Below, in pieces: positions 22,346 through 33,444 of a DNA stretch of 64,000 nucleotides (positions are counted from its first letter, which is position 1; every line of letters begins with the position of its first letter). The notes below the pieces were generated by a model. The model did no database searches and was not told where the DNA came from. It worked only from the letters and a program-made list of their open reading frames with translations. This stretch comes from Ashinkailepas kermadecensis (taxonomy: Eukaryota; Arthropoda; Thecostraca; Neolepadidae), in contig JAOTOM010003936.1 in NCBI GenBank assembly GCA_034440615.1, positions 124,001-188,000 of the forward strand. The letters run 5' to 3'. The translations under genes were made by a program, and so were the position numbers.

Positions 22346-22775
22346 TTCAATCCTATGGATGCTGTATGAATCGTGTCAATTACAGCCAATGCAACTACCT
22401 AATTAATTATATTCTATTGGTGGTGAAGGTCATCAAAGAAACCCGTGAGAAAGAAAGAAAAAACTCTGATATATATATATATATATTCAACAAATTCCGA
22501 AGGCTCGTGCTTTGTTATGAATTCATTCATTCGTTGTCAAGGTTTCCACGACTAAATGAAAGCCAGTGTCGAGGATGACTATCAAAGGCGTAATCTGTAC
22601 TAAATATCAGCTCTTTCGTTTGATGAAAGCTGACCGAACGGCTTTTGGCTGCATTGTTGTCTTCCTTACCCAGCCCTGGTCTGCCTTAGGCTTCGCGGAA
22701 ACTCCGAGGTTTGCTCACTCCCCTGACCTGACCTGGCCACATGCTGCTTCTGGCAGCACGTGGCCAGGTCACGTG

Positions 22776-23171
22776 GCTCACAGGTGGTGTAAACGGCGCC
22801 TACAGACCCCGGTAACCTGACCTGACCTGACCTAACCTGACCTAACCTAACCTAATCTGCCCTGTATCACAGGAGGTGCAAACGGCGCCGGCAGCCCCGT
22901 CGACTGACCCGACCCGACCTGATCTGACTTGTGTTACAGACGGACTGTGTGGGCGGTGGCGGCAGACCCCGATTACTGACCTGACCTGCGTTACAAACGG
23001 ACGGTGTGGGCGGCGCCGGCAGACCCCGACAGCTGACCTGACCTGACCTGACCTGACCTAACCTGTGTTACATACGGACGGTGTGGGCGGCGCCGGCAGA
23101 CCCCGACGGCTGGCCTGACCTGACCTGACCTGACCTGTGTTACAGACGGACGGTGTGGGCGGCGCCGGCAG
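22776..23171 (+). repeat. Tandem copies of the WDR47 exon acceptor edge
   Basis: About six diverged copies of a block made of GTGTTACAGACGGACGGTGT, GGGCGGCGCCGGCAGACCCCG and a variable run of TGACC pentamers. The last copy supplies the real 3' splice site and first codons of the exon at 23146. Earlier copies start near 22780, 22863, 22930, 22989 and 23062. Confidence 0.8.
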
Positions 23172-23315
23172 ACCCCGGTTTATCCCGGTGACGTCGCTGG
23201 AAGACGTTCAGGCGATCCGATGCGCCGAGTTCCACCCGTACGGCAAGCTGTACGCCGTCGGCTCCAACTCGAAAACGCTGCGCATCTGCTCTTACCCGAA
23301 ACTCACCGACCTCAG
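23146..23315 (+). CDS. WDR47: WDR47 exon: first WD40 blade
   Basis: WDR47 (nemitin) is a microtubule-associated LisH/CTLH/WD40 scaffold of neurons and cilia. This 170-nt exon follows TTACAG and begins in phase 0 (TDGVGGAGRP, then FIPVTSLEDVQAIRCAEFHP and YGKLYAVGSNSKTLRICSYP), ending CTCAG|GTGAGC in phase 2. The vertebrate protein has the matching LEDTQAV...FHP...GLYAVGSNSKTLRVCAYP at the start of its propeller. An alternative acceptor at 23171 (GGCAG) would drop about nine poorly conserved residues. Both edges are tandemly amplified. Reading through the donor meets TGA at once (AGG TGA), so only splicing from the first of the amplified donors fits the downstream phase. The upstream linker and LisH/CTLH exons are not identified here. 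Confidence 0.92.
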
Positions 23316-23730
23316 GTGAGCAGCGACAGCACCGCATCTGCTCTTACCCGAAACTCACCGACCTCAGGTGAGCGGCGACAGCAGCGCATCTGCTCTTACC
23401 CGAAACTCACCGACCTCAGGTGAGCAGCGACAGCACCGCATCTGCTCTTACCCGAAACTCACCGACCTCAGGTGAGCAGCGACAGCACCGCATCTGCTCT
23501 TACCCGAAACTCACCGACCTCAGGTGAGCGGCGACAGCAGCGCATCTGCTCTTACCCGAAACTCACCGACCTCAGGTGAGCAGCGACAGCACCGCATCTG
23601 CTCTTACCCGAAACTCACCAACCTCAGGTGAGCGGCGACAGCAGCGCATCTGCTCTTACCCGAAACTCACCAACCTCAGGTGAGCGGCGACAGCAGCGCA
23701 TCTGCTCTTACCCGAAAATTTTCGAACACG
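23281..23730 (+). repeat. 52-bp tandem array of an exon end plus splice donor
   Basis: Nine copies, the last diverged, of a unit that starts CGCATCTGCTCTTACCCGAA, continues ACTCACCGACCTCAG|GTGAG and ends CAGCGACAGCAC. The first copy is the real exon end; the other eight repeat the last ~35 coding bases and the GTGAGC donor inside the intron. Since 52 is not a multiple of three and each copy has an in-frame TGA after AGG in the native frame, distal donors would not give a normal product. Confidence 0.93.
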
Positions 23731-23847
23731 GGTGAGCAAAGATAACATTCCGTGTATCGCTTCGTTCGTACACCGATTCGTCAGATGACACGGGTATCGA
23801 CATCCCGTATCACCATCAACATTATCTCAAAAACGACGAGAATTCGT

Positions 23848-23972
23848 GGCGTTCGCACCGTGAACACGTGGCGTTCGCACCGTGAACACGTGGCGTTCAC
23901 ACCGTGGACACGTGGCATTCGCACCGTGAACACGTGGCGTTCACACCGTGAACACGTGGCGTTCGCACCGTC
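23848..23972 (+). repeat. Minisatellite, 22-bp unit, ~5.5 copies
   Basis: Tandem copies of GGCGTTCGCACCGTGAACAC followed by GT, within WDR47 intronic sequence. Variants read TTCACACC or GTGGAC. Confidence 0.85.
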
Positions 23973-25017
23973 CCAGCTGCAGTGTATTGGGGTTGTTTCG
24001 CATATTGGACAGAAGTGCGGATGTCGGCAGTGTCCGACAAATATCACTTGTCCTCGCTGATCGCACGTATTCTCGTGACAAGAGCCGGCGTACAGCTCAT
24101 GCAGAGGACGGCGGCTGCCGCCATGTGTGCATTAGCGCTGGTTGGCACAGGCCTGCGCCGTGGCGTGCTCGGCCCTGAGGAGAAAACACACCCTGACAGG
24201 ACGGTGCTGATCACTTCTCTGATTCATCACGGGGTACCCGAGTGAGGTGTTTGTAGCAAAGACAACTAACCGCCTGATCACTTTTAATTATGATAGAGGT
24301 ATAATTAGGATACTTATAATGCATTCTAATAGAGCAGGGCAGTGTCTTTTGTCCGTGTTCTGTTGAACTGTCTCTGATTCGGTTATCTTTAGTGGGCAAT
24401 TAACGATCTAAGCTTGAAGTGGTGTGATTTTTCGTAAAGAAGTGGTCAGTCGAATTTATCGCCTAGATCTGCCAGTGGTCCCATCCATATTTTGCATTCA
24501 CAACAGGCGACGTAACCAGCTCAGCCGAACGGACAGAAACCGGGCCGCCCTCGTACAGTTAGACACCCGACCTGTATTGGCGCCAGCACGCACGTGACCA
24601 ATGACCACGACTTCGCTGCTGCAAACGTCTGCGCCGGGGCGGGAGGCGCTCTCCGAGCCGGACCTCAGGGTCGTGCGTGGGTGCGACCCGACGTGTCCGG
24701 GAGGCGGCCGATGATGTACGGGTCGAAGGTGGCGATACGTCGGCTCGGGCCGTGTGGGCCGACACACACGTGTGGGGTGTGAGGCGCGTTGCGGTGGTAG
24801 CCGGGCGTTGATGCCGGTAACAGGCGGCTTTGCTCGCGCAGTTTTGTCGTGGCGGCCGCACGCGATGGGACACGCTGAGGATGGCTTTGGCTTATTTCGC
24901 ATTTGCACTGTCAGGGAAAGGTAGGTGTAGTGTTTCAGTGTTCGACGGGGTTTGTGTGCCGTGAGGAGGCTGGCCTGAGCGACGCGTGGCAGTGCGTGGC
25001 ATCACCCGGCAGCACCT
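23973..25017. other. WDR47 intron, no supported exon
   Basis: Unique-looking intronic sequence with no splice-consistent exon; the flanking exon phases require none here. Confidence 0.5.
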
Positions 25018-25199
25018 ACCGCACTGAGGGGACGAGTGGTCTAGGGGTAAGATGCTCGTCTCGCAATCGAAAGATTGTGGGTTCGAATCTCACCTGTCGC
25101 TACTCATCGCCCGCGACCAATCGGCGTGAGAGATTGGCGACGATGACTCAACGGTCGACGTGTCGTAAAACCAATAACCAACCAACCCACCGCACTGAG
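25018..25199 (+). mobile_element. tRNA-derived SINE (family 2) with 11-bp TSD
   Basis: A 160-bp element (25029-25188) between perfect copies of ACCGCACTGAG. The head is GACGAGTGGTCTAGGGGTAA (A box) and the B box is GGGTTCGAATCTC. The body includes CGCGACCAATCGGCGTGAGA, a 3' hairpin-like GGTCGACGTGTCG, and the tail TAAAACCAATAACCAACC. Further copies: 33121, 37357 (truncated), 38450. Confidence 0.85.
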
Positions 25200-25646
25200 C
25201 AGGCCGCACACCCGCTGTTATCTCCTGTCCAGCTTCAAAAGAGGTCGGGTGAAATTTATGCTAAGTAAGTGTGCGCGGCACGGACCCCTTTAAGCAGGCA
25301 TGGATGCAGTTTGAATATTATTGGTAAGGTATTCAATCCACATGTGTAGGTGTGTGGGATGTTGGTGGATGGTTTCTTTAGGATGTGGTGATGGTTGGGG
25401 TGGGTCTTTTTACCGGGCTTATGCTATCTTCCATTAACAGACTTAACTGGATGGGCCCTTTGGTTCTTGTTAAGTCTAACCACTTTATGACTTTAAAAGT
25501 CCCCAGATCTGGCGGCTTTTGACAAGACAATGCCAGACAGTTTTATGGATAGCTTAGCTCTTACGTATAAAGAAAATATACGACCTTCAATATACCAGGA
25601 GGTGCTGAGTTGATATCAAAATTAACGATAAAGGTTATATTTTATT

Positions 25647-25681
25647 ACTCAACGTTTCGGCCAGGGACCATCGTCAGGAGT
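25647..25681 (-). ncRNA. Hammerhead-ribozyme-like core (type I)
   Basis: Read on the - strand: ACTC, CTGACGA, TGGTCCCTGGCC, GAAAC, GTT, GAGT. ACTC/GAGT can form stem I; GGTC/GGCC with loop CCT forms stem II; CTGACGA and GAAAC match the invariant CUGANGA and GAAA cores, and GTT is an allowed cleavage triplet. Stem III would be only two pairs, as in minimal type I ribozymes described from Penelope-like elements. The extra U before stem II is a departure from the consensus. Confidence 0.6.
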
Positions 25682-25977
25682 GGAAAAGCCTGATGGCCTC
25701 TGGCAATCAGGCTTTTCGGGACACATTCAGAATGACGCTTCCAGTCGATCGGCTTTAGCTGATTTCTGAATCTGAACTAGATTTGGCAGCAGGCTAGTTG
25801 ATTCCATGGAATATTTTGTGTCTGCTTGCCGGTTTGGTACATTGCACATCCTAAACTCTATTATGAAAGTGGTTTTCGACACGCTTGGCACATGTATTCT
25901 GCTCATCAAGATACGTCATTGTATTCTGTTCATCAAGATACGTCGTCAAGAATCAGGAGTGGCCCCAGCCGTGTCAA

Positions 25978-26012
25978 CTCCTGACGATGGCCCCTGGCCG
26001 AAACGTTGAGTA
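25978..26012 (+). ncRNA. Hammerhead-ribozyme-like core (type I)
   Basis: The + strand counterpart of the core at 25647: ACTC, CTGACGA, TGGCCCCTGGCC, GAAAC, GTT, GAGT. Relative to the other copy the only change in stem II is C for U (GGCC versus GGUC opposite GGCC), which keeps pairing. Both copies retain all core residues while the surrounding repeat has diverged. Confidence 0.62.
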
Positions 26013-26399
26013 ATAAAATATAACCTTCATCGTTACTTTTGATATCAACTCAGCACCTCCTGGTATATTGAAGGTCGTATATTTTCTTTACACGTAATGT
26101 CTAAAACCCAGGAGCATCTAAGAGCCATTCTTCTTTGTATTAAATAACTTAGCTCTATCGCTTCTCGACCTATGGCTAAGATCAAGTGTAGTACACTGAT
26201 AACTTGGCTACGCAGACGTATCGTGATGAACAGAATACATGTGCCAAGCGTATCGAAAAACACTTTCATAATAGAGTTTAGGATGTGCACTGTACCAAAC
26301 CGGCAAGCAGACACAAATTATTCCATGGAATCAACTAGCCTGCTGCCAAATCTAGTTCAGATTTAGAAATCAGCTAAAGCCGATCGACTGGAAGTGTCA

Positions 26400-26600
26400 T
26401 TCTGAAAATGTCCCGAAAAGCCTCGTGAAAATAACTATATTATTTGCGAAAGAACCCCGGCTGAAGTATGATACTAAGGTTGTCCCGCAAAGCCTAGTGA
26501 AAAAAGTATTATCTGCGTAAGAACCTCCGCTGAAGTATCGTACTAAGGTTGTCACGAAACTCTTCGTGAAAAGTGTATAATCCGCGTAAGACCTCCGCCG
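26400..26600 (+). repeat. ~65-bp tandem repeat, 3 copies
   Basis: Each copy has GTCCCGAAAAGCCTCGTGAA-like sequence, then TATTATCTGCGTAAGAACC and CCGCTGAAGTAT. It abuts the end of block B' of the preceding inverted-repeat element and may be part of it. Confidence 0.65.
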
Positions 26601-26844
26601 AAGCTCGTAAGCTCTGTGCTGAGGATGAATAGTTGAGGCCACGGTGTGGTCGTGAGCCGCCACGCTGGTGTCACCATGGCAACCAGCCGTGTCAAGCCTG
26701 GCGTTACTTATTGGGGCGGCGCCGGGCGAGCGGAGGGCCGCCTCGAGTGCGGCCTTCAGCTATGTGAGACCCTCATCCCTTGTCGGCCTTCAGTTGTCAT
26801 GAGATGAGACCACCACCGCCGCGCCGCGGCGCGATAACTCGGCT

Positions 26845-27053
26845 ATCATTGTAGAGATGTTAAAAAGTTAAGTTGATCTTCAAGATCCAGGAACGATTCG
26901 ATGTTAGAAAAATTATAAGGCTATATTGTGACGTTTCGGCCATGGGCCATTGTCGAATAATTAACCGTTAAAATATAGCCTTATAATTTGTCTAACATTG
27001 AGTCGTTCCTGGATCTTGAAGATAGCTTAACTTTTAATATCTCTACAATGATT
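26845..27053. mobile_element. Palindromic element with a degraded hammerhead-like core
   Basis: Arms 26845-26930 and about 26957-27053 are inverted copies (for example ATCTTCAAGATCCAGGAACG on the left against CGTTCCTGGATCTTGAAGAT on the right). The centre holds ACGTTTCGGCCATGGGCC, whose reverse complement matches the stem II/GAAAC part of the ribozyme cores at 25.6-26.0 kb. The CTGACGA core is mutated (CGACAA), so it is probably inactive. Confidence 0.65.
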
Positions 27054-28430
<1,377 letters not shown>

Positions 28431-28894
28431 TGAGGTAGTAAGTAAGACAGTAAAGTAAGGTAGCATCGAAGGCAGAGGCGAAACTTTAACAAAACGATCG
28501 GAGGGGGGGGGGTTCCGTTCCATTTTTTTTTACTCTCCGCCCGTGGGCTGTATGTTAAAACTCCGGGTGGACGTCACGGTGCGTATTTAATGATGCGCGG
28601 CGGCGCCTGTTGACGGCCAGTCGAGACGTCACGTCGTCACGTCATCACGTCATCACGTCCGGCACCCGACATTGTCTGCGGACAAGTTGGCTGAATGGTA
28701 TGGTGTGTCGAGTCGAGCCTGTGCCTCCATCATCCACGCGTATAGAGTGGAATCGAACGCGTAAAGTCTGGCGATAGTGGGACAACAGCGGGCGGCGTGA
28801 GAATTTCGCGAGCACGAAACCAAATAAGGTACAAGGCACAGGACAGAAGACGGAGCCGGATTGATGAACAGGGCTGCGGTTCGACGGCAGGGAA

Positions 28895-29735
28895 GACACG
28901 ACGATCGGCAGAGCACAGTCAAAGGAGAGGGCGGAGCACATCGCCGTCACATCAGAGCCTGGTGGAGGGTGGAGCACACGACGATCGGCAGAGCACAGTC
29001 AAAGGAGAGGGCGGAGCACATCGCCGTCACATCAGAGCCTGGTGGAGGGTGCAGCACACGACGATCGGCAGAGCACAGTCAAAGGAGAGGGCGGAGCACA
29101 TCGCCGTCACATCAGAGCCTGGTGGAGGGTGGGCGACGATCGGCGGCACAGTCAAGGAGAGGGCGGGCACATCGCCGTCATGGCCTGGTGGAGGGTGGAG
29201 CACGACGATCGGCGGCACAGTCAAGGAGAGGGCGGAGCACATCGCCGTACATCGAGCCTGGTGGAGGGTGGAGACCGACGATCGGCGGCACGTCAGGAGA
29301 GGGCGGGCACATGGCCGTCACATCAGAGCCTGGTGGAGGGTGGAGCACACGACGATCGGCAGAGCACAGTCAAAGGAGAGGGCGGAGCACATCGCCGTCA
29401 CATCAGAGCCTGGTGGAGGGTGGAGCACACGACGATCGGCAGAGCACAGTCAAGGAGAGGGCGGGCACATCGCCGTACATCGAGCCTGGTGGAGGGTGGA
29501 GCACACGACGATCGGCGAGCACAGTCAAGGAGAGGGCGGAGCCATCGCCGTCACATCAGAGCCTGGTGGAGGGTGGAGCACACGACGATCGGCAGAGCAC
29601 AGTCAAAGGAGAGGGCGGAGCACATCGCCGTCACATCAGAGCCTGGTGGAGGGTGGAGCACACGACGATCGGCAGAGCACAGTCAAAGGAGAGGGCGGAG
29701 CACATCGCCGTCACATCAGAGCCTGGTGGAGGGTG
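28895..29735 (+). repeat. 80-bp minisatellite, ~11 copies
   Basis: The unit is CACACGACGATCGGCAGAGC, ACAGTCAAAGGAGAGGGCGG, AGCACATCGCCGTCACATCA, GAGCCTGGTGGAGGGTGGAG. Central units (29130-29330, 29450-29550) have several 1-4 bp deletions. The indels mostly remove single A, C or G residues within otherwise perfect copies. It lies in a WDR47 intron. Confidence 0.9.
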
Positions 29736-29736
29736 C

Positions 29737-29950
29737 GTACGTGGAGCACACGTGACGCTGCGGTCCAGACGTGGAGCACACGTGACGCAGCAGTCCAGAC
29801 GTGGAGCACACGTGACGCCGCAGTCCGGACGTGGAGCACACGTGACGCCGCAGTCCGGACGTGGAGCACACGTGACGCCGCAGCCCAGACGTGGAGCACA
29901 CGTGACGCCGCAGTCCAGACGTGGAGCACACGTCACGCCGGAGTCCTGAC
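29737..29950 (+). repeat. 30-bp minisatellite, ~7 copies
   Basis: Tandem copies of GTGGAGCACACGTGACGCCG followed by CAGTCCAGAC, directly abutting the 80-bp array, with which it shares the GTGGAGCACACG phrase. It may have grown from the edge of that array. Confidence 0.88.
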
Positions 29951-30754
29951 GTGCTGCAGACGCGCTCGTAGAATGTCGGTCTCGTCACGAGAGGTGAAGG
30001 CCGATGTCCGTGTGCTGGGATATGACGACACCAGTGTCAACACCGGGCTGCACGGTGGAGTTTGACGCTGGCATGAACTTACCAACAGGCGCCCAGAGCA
30101 CTGGTCCATCTGCCAGCTGAACGTGGACGAACTGGATTTACGTGAATTATTCAGTAAGCTGGACGGGTACGTCAGAGCGAAAGTGATTATGCAGTCGCAT
30201 TGGAAAACAGATTGTCCCCCAAGGCCGTGGAAACAGTGCCGGTGGTCAGCTTTGCACCGGTGCCTGAGCAGGTAGAAACGGTTGATAGTGACGCATTGGC
30301 GCACCTTAGCCGCGACCAAGTTCTGCTGTGCCACCTGGCGAGAGGCGTGCAGTCCACCGGATGTTGCCAATGTGTCACCGGGTGTTGCCAGCGAAAGGTT
30401 AGACTCGCTGAGCCAAGAGCGCTGGATCACACTGACCCGCAGAGCTCTGCGGTAGTCCATGTCATGTACAGAGCCGTCTGAGCCACGCTACCCTGGTCCA
30501 GTTCATCGTCGGACATTATGTGGCGATGCGGTTTCTCGTCAAATGGAACTGCACCCGCCAGCGTGGTGCCAACAGCGTGTACAGAAGCGTTGTGCTGTCG
30601 TGAAATCTGCAGCAGTGCTTGGCAGAAATAGTGAAGCATCTACTGCGGCGAAACAGCTAAGCTCTGCTCCTCGCAATGCTGACGTGTGGCATCGCGGGAA
30701 ACAGCTGTGTCTGCCTGGATTACAGCTGCTGTAATCCAGGCAAAACGCCTCCGC
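29951..30754. other. WDR47 intron; weak open frames only
   Basis: A + strand frame at 30200-30481 (93 residues) and a - strand frame at 29933-30460 (175 residues) overlap here. Neither has recognised motifs or splice sites in phase with WDR47. A decayed retroelement is possible. Confidence 0.35.
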
Positions 30755-31350
30755 CCTCCTGTTCAGATGGGGCCAGTGAACTAGACAGAGCCCGTAAACT
30801 GGGAAAAAGGGGCGATCTGCGAGCCTACATTAACGCTGGACATAACAAACAACAATGTAGAAAAAATAACCCCCCCACCCCCCGAACAAAAAACCCCCCC
30901 CCAAACAACCACCCAAAAAAAAAAAAAACAAATTTAATTTAAAAAAAAAAAAAAAAAAAAGGGGGGGGGGGGTGGGGGGGAAAAACCAGCTGCAGCACCG
31001 AATTTCCCGAAGTCGTTCGTTTACAGCAACGCCGGGCGCTCCAGAGCAAAACACCAGGCCAAGTCCGCCCTCCGCCTCGCTACCGTTCAGATGGGGCCAG
31101 TGAACTAGACAGAGCTCGTAAACTGGGAACGAGGTGCGATCTGCGAGCCTACATCGACGCTGGACATGACAGACGACGATGTAGGAGACATTCGCACTGC
31201 ACTCGGCGTACCAGCACGGCCGGCACGCACGCACCTGGTCACGAAGAGCCGTCCAGTTGGTTACTGAAGCATCTCAAAACGTGGGGCCGGCGTGCTTGGC
31301 CGGGCTGATTATGCCAGCTGCAGCACCGCAATTTCCCGAAGTCGTTCCGC
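30755..31350 (+). repeat. ~300-bp direct duplication around a homopolymer-rich block
   Basis: The phrases TTCAGATGGGGCCAGTGAAC and GATCTGCGAGCCTACAT occur at about 30760-30830 and again at 31085-31155, and CCAGCTGCAGCACCG plus AATTTCCCGAAGTCGTT occur at about 30987 and 31315. Between them (30855-30980) lie runs of C, A and G up to about 20 bases. The left copy differs mainly by homopolymer-type changes (GGGAAAAAGGGGCG versus GGGAACGAGGTGCG), which suggests sequencing or assembly error. Confidence 0.65.
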
Positions 31351-31619
31351 AACACGAACTACTAGCTGGCCGGGGCAGCTGAGGCATCAGCAGGTGCTGC
31401 AGGCTGGTCCGGTGCGTGGCGCATTGTGCAGTATAGCCCGGATTCGACGTCGTGTTTGTTTGGGTGCCCCCGCTGGTTCGCAGTTGGTTTTTGTGCTGTG
31501 CGATAACGATGTTTTACTGCAGGTATGTGCATCGTTTGCTCGCATGTGCGAAATTAGTTGTAGGCATCGCAAATGTGTGCTGTCGCTCGCACGAACGGCG
31601 GTACAGGCGACGTCACACC

Positions 31620-32090
31620 TTATCACCTAACCTCACATATCCTAGCCTAACCTAGCATAACCTAATTTTCTTAAATAGCCTAGACCTTCGCCTAACGTTA
31701 CCGTATACCTCAACGTTGGGGGCCATGTCACCTGCACCTAACCGTAACGTAAACCTAATAAAATGTTTTTTCACGATGTCTAAACAGGGCATCTAGAGCC
31801 ATTCTTCTTGTATTAACCTAACTTAGCCTAACCTCGCCTAACTTACCGTAACCTCACCTCACCTAACCTAACGTAACCTAACATAGCTTAGCTTAACCTC
31901 ACCTCACGTCACGTCACCTCACCTAACCCAACCTAACGTAACCTCACCTCACCTAACATAACCTAACACAGCCTAGCCTAACCTCATCTCACCTCACCTA
32001 ACCCAACCCAACGTAACCTCACCTCACCCAACATAACCCAACACAGCCTAGCCTAACCTCACCTCACGCCACCTCACCTAATCTCCGAAG
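31620..32090 (+). repeat. Degenerate CCTAA-type (TTAGG-like) pentamer tract
   Basis: About 470 bp made almost wholly of CCTAA, CCTCA and CGTAA pentamers (CCTAACCTAACATAGC, CACCTCACCTCACC). CCTAA is the complement of the arthropod telomere repeat TTAGG. Here it lies inside a WDR47 intron, is strongly degenerate and is mixed with the TCACC type, so it is interstitial rather than telomeric. A 30-bp piece near 31775-31810 resembles 26095-26150. Confidence 0.75.
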
Positions 32091-32164
32091 GTGGTCGGCA
32101 CATGCGGAGTGGGCGCGGTGGCCCTTGGACACGGCTCCACCGCCAGCGGTTCCCGGTGCGTCCT

Positions 32165-32310
32165 GGTGGCTGAGGCGGCTGTAGCTGCTGTAGCTGCTGT
32201 AGCTGCTGTAGCTGCTGTAGCGGCTGTGGTGGCTGCGGTGGCTGCGGTGGCTGCTGTAGCTGCTGTAGCTGCTGTAGCGGCTGTGGTGGCTGCGGTGGCT
32301 GAGCCACGCA
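32165..32310 (+). repeat. GCTGTA/GCTGTG-rich 9- to 27-bp repeat
   Basis: GCTGTAGCTGCTGTAGCTGC and GGTGGCTGCGGTGGCTG blocks alternate twice in the same order. It is open in several frames as Ala/Val repeats on + and Gln/Pro/Ser repeats on -, but no exon evidence supports coding. Confidence 0.8.
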
Positions 32311-33120
32311 GCCACGTGTGGCCGTGTGGCTCAGCCCGACACCACACAGCTGCGGTGTGGTGTGTCGGGTGGTCGGACCAGCCGCGCGGCGGCCGGTCCA
32401 ACGAGGGCCGCCCGCCCGGACGGCGTCGTCACGCGTCGCCAACGTGACGGCGGCCAGCCGCCGTCACAGGTCACACGGGCCGTGGCGCCTCGTGGCGGTG
32501 TGGCCACGTCTGGGACTACGTGACGGCGTGGCGCGCGGCCGTCCAACGGAGGCGCTGGCGATGAAGCCACGGCTGTCCCGGCTGTTCGGTGCCGTCGACG
32601 CTGCTGGACGGGCACCCGGGCTGCTGTGGGAGGTGGCGGGCGGGGCTGAGCTGTCGGGGCCGGTCCGGCCCACACAGGCGCCGCCGTTTACGGCGTCGGC
32701 CGTGCTGGGCGGTGGTGGGGTGGTTGTTACCGGCACTCGAACATGCGATGGTGCCGGTACAGAACTGGAACCCAAGCTGGCAGCGTGGGTGTTGTGGCGG
32801 CGTTTTCGACCGTTTGGAAGGCGATGGCGTGCCGTGCAATTGCGTCGTGGCGTGAGGTGGCGAATAGGCGAGGAGTTGTGATCAGCCCAGCCGCCGGTAT
32901 TGTCCGCCAGCTGTGACATCCCGTGGTCAAAATGATCAGCTCTGACTAGGGTTTGGTGTGCCAGGCGAAGGAGCAGGGCGGATGCGGTCCGGTGTCTCGC
33001 CGAGCTTGAATACTAACATGTTACCTCACTTTCCCCTTCGGGTGGTATAATATTGACATGGCGTTACCTGATCTGCTCCTTGCGGTGGTATATTCACGTG
33101 TGATACACTGCGTTTTCTCG

Positions 33121-33330
33121 AGGGCGAGCAGTCTAGGTGTGCCCGTCTCCCAGCCAAGAGATTGTGGGTTCGAGTCCCACCTGTTGCTGCTCTTCGCCCA
33201 CGACCAATCTGCGTGAGCTACGTGACCAATGCAGTCGATGCGCCGTAAAGCCCAAGACCAATCTGCGTGAGAGATTGGCGACGCTCCATGATCCAAAGTA
33301 GTTGACGCGTCGTAGATACGTAAGACCAGT
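33121..33330 (+). mobile_element. SINE family 2 copy, diverged, with internal 3' duplication
   Basis: The head GGCGAGCAGTCTAGGTGTG is damaged; the B box GTGGGTTCGAGTCCCACC is well kept. The body (CCACGACCAATCTGCGTGAG) appears twice, at about 33210 and 33258, each followed by its own tail-like segment: CAGTCGATGCGCCGTAAAGC and then TTGACGCGTCGTAGATACG. The 3' part has therefore been duplicated. Confidence 0.65.
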
Positions 33331-33377
33331 AACCAGCACCGCACTGCCGTTCCTATTGTTGGTCCAGCTGATGATAT

Positions 33378-33441
33378 TGCTCCAATACCTTTGGTCGAAG
33401 CGCCCATAAACTCAAATAACCAACTAATAATGCTCCGATAC
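33378..33441 (+). mobile_element. Ultra-short retro-unit, 5'-truncated, 11-bp TSD
   Basis: A 42-bp insertion (33389-33430) keeps only the 3' side of the hairpin (TTGGTCGAAGCGCCCATAAA) and the tail CTCAAATAACCAACTAATAA. It is flanked by TGCTCCAATAC and TGCTCCGATAC, one mismatch. A truncated 5' end with an intact 3' tail is the expected product of target-primed reverse transcription. Confidence 0.65.
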
Positions 33442-33444
33442 TAT

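Larger units (their letters stand above)
25561..26412. mobile_element. Inverted-repeat retroelement remnant, Penelope-like pseudo-LTR type
   Basis: Two different blocks each occur twice in opposite orientation: block A at 25561-25690 and, reversed, 25970-26098; block B at 25726-25925 and, reversed, 26210-26412. The order A B A' B' is not a simple nested palindrome; it fits two partial copies in opposite orientation, as often seen for Penelope-like elements. Each A block carries a hammerhead-like core. A 27-bp direct repeat (ATCAAGATACGTC) lies at about 25905-25945. No reverse transcriptase or GIY-YIG frame is present, so the family assignment rests on the ribozyme and the layout. Confidence 0.6.

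Noticed and set aside
28797..30065. A 422-residue + strand frame
   Set aside because: It spans the 80-bp and 30-bp minisatellites within a WDR47 intron and overlaps another long frame; no splice signal in phase.
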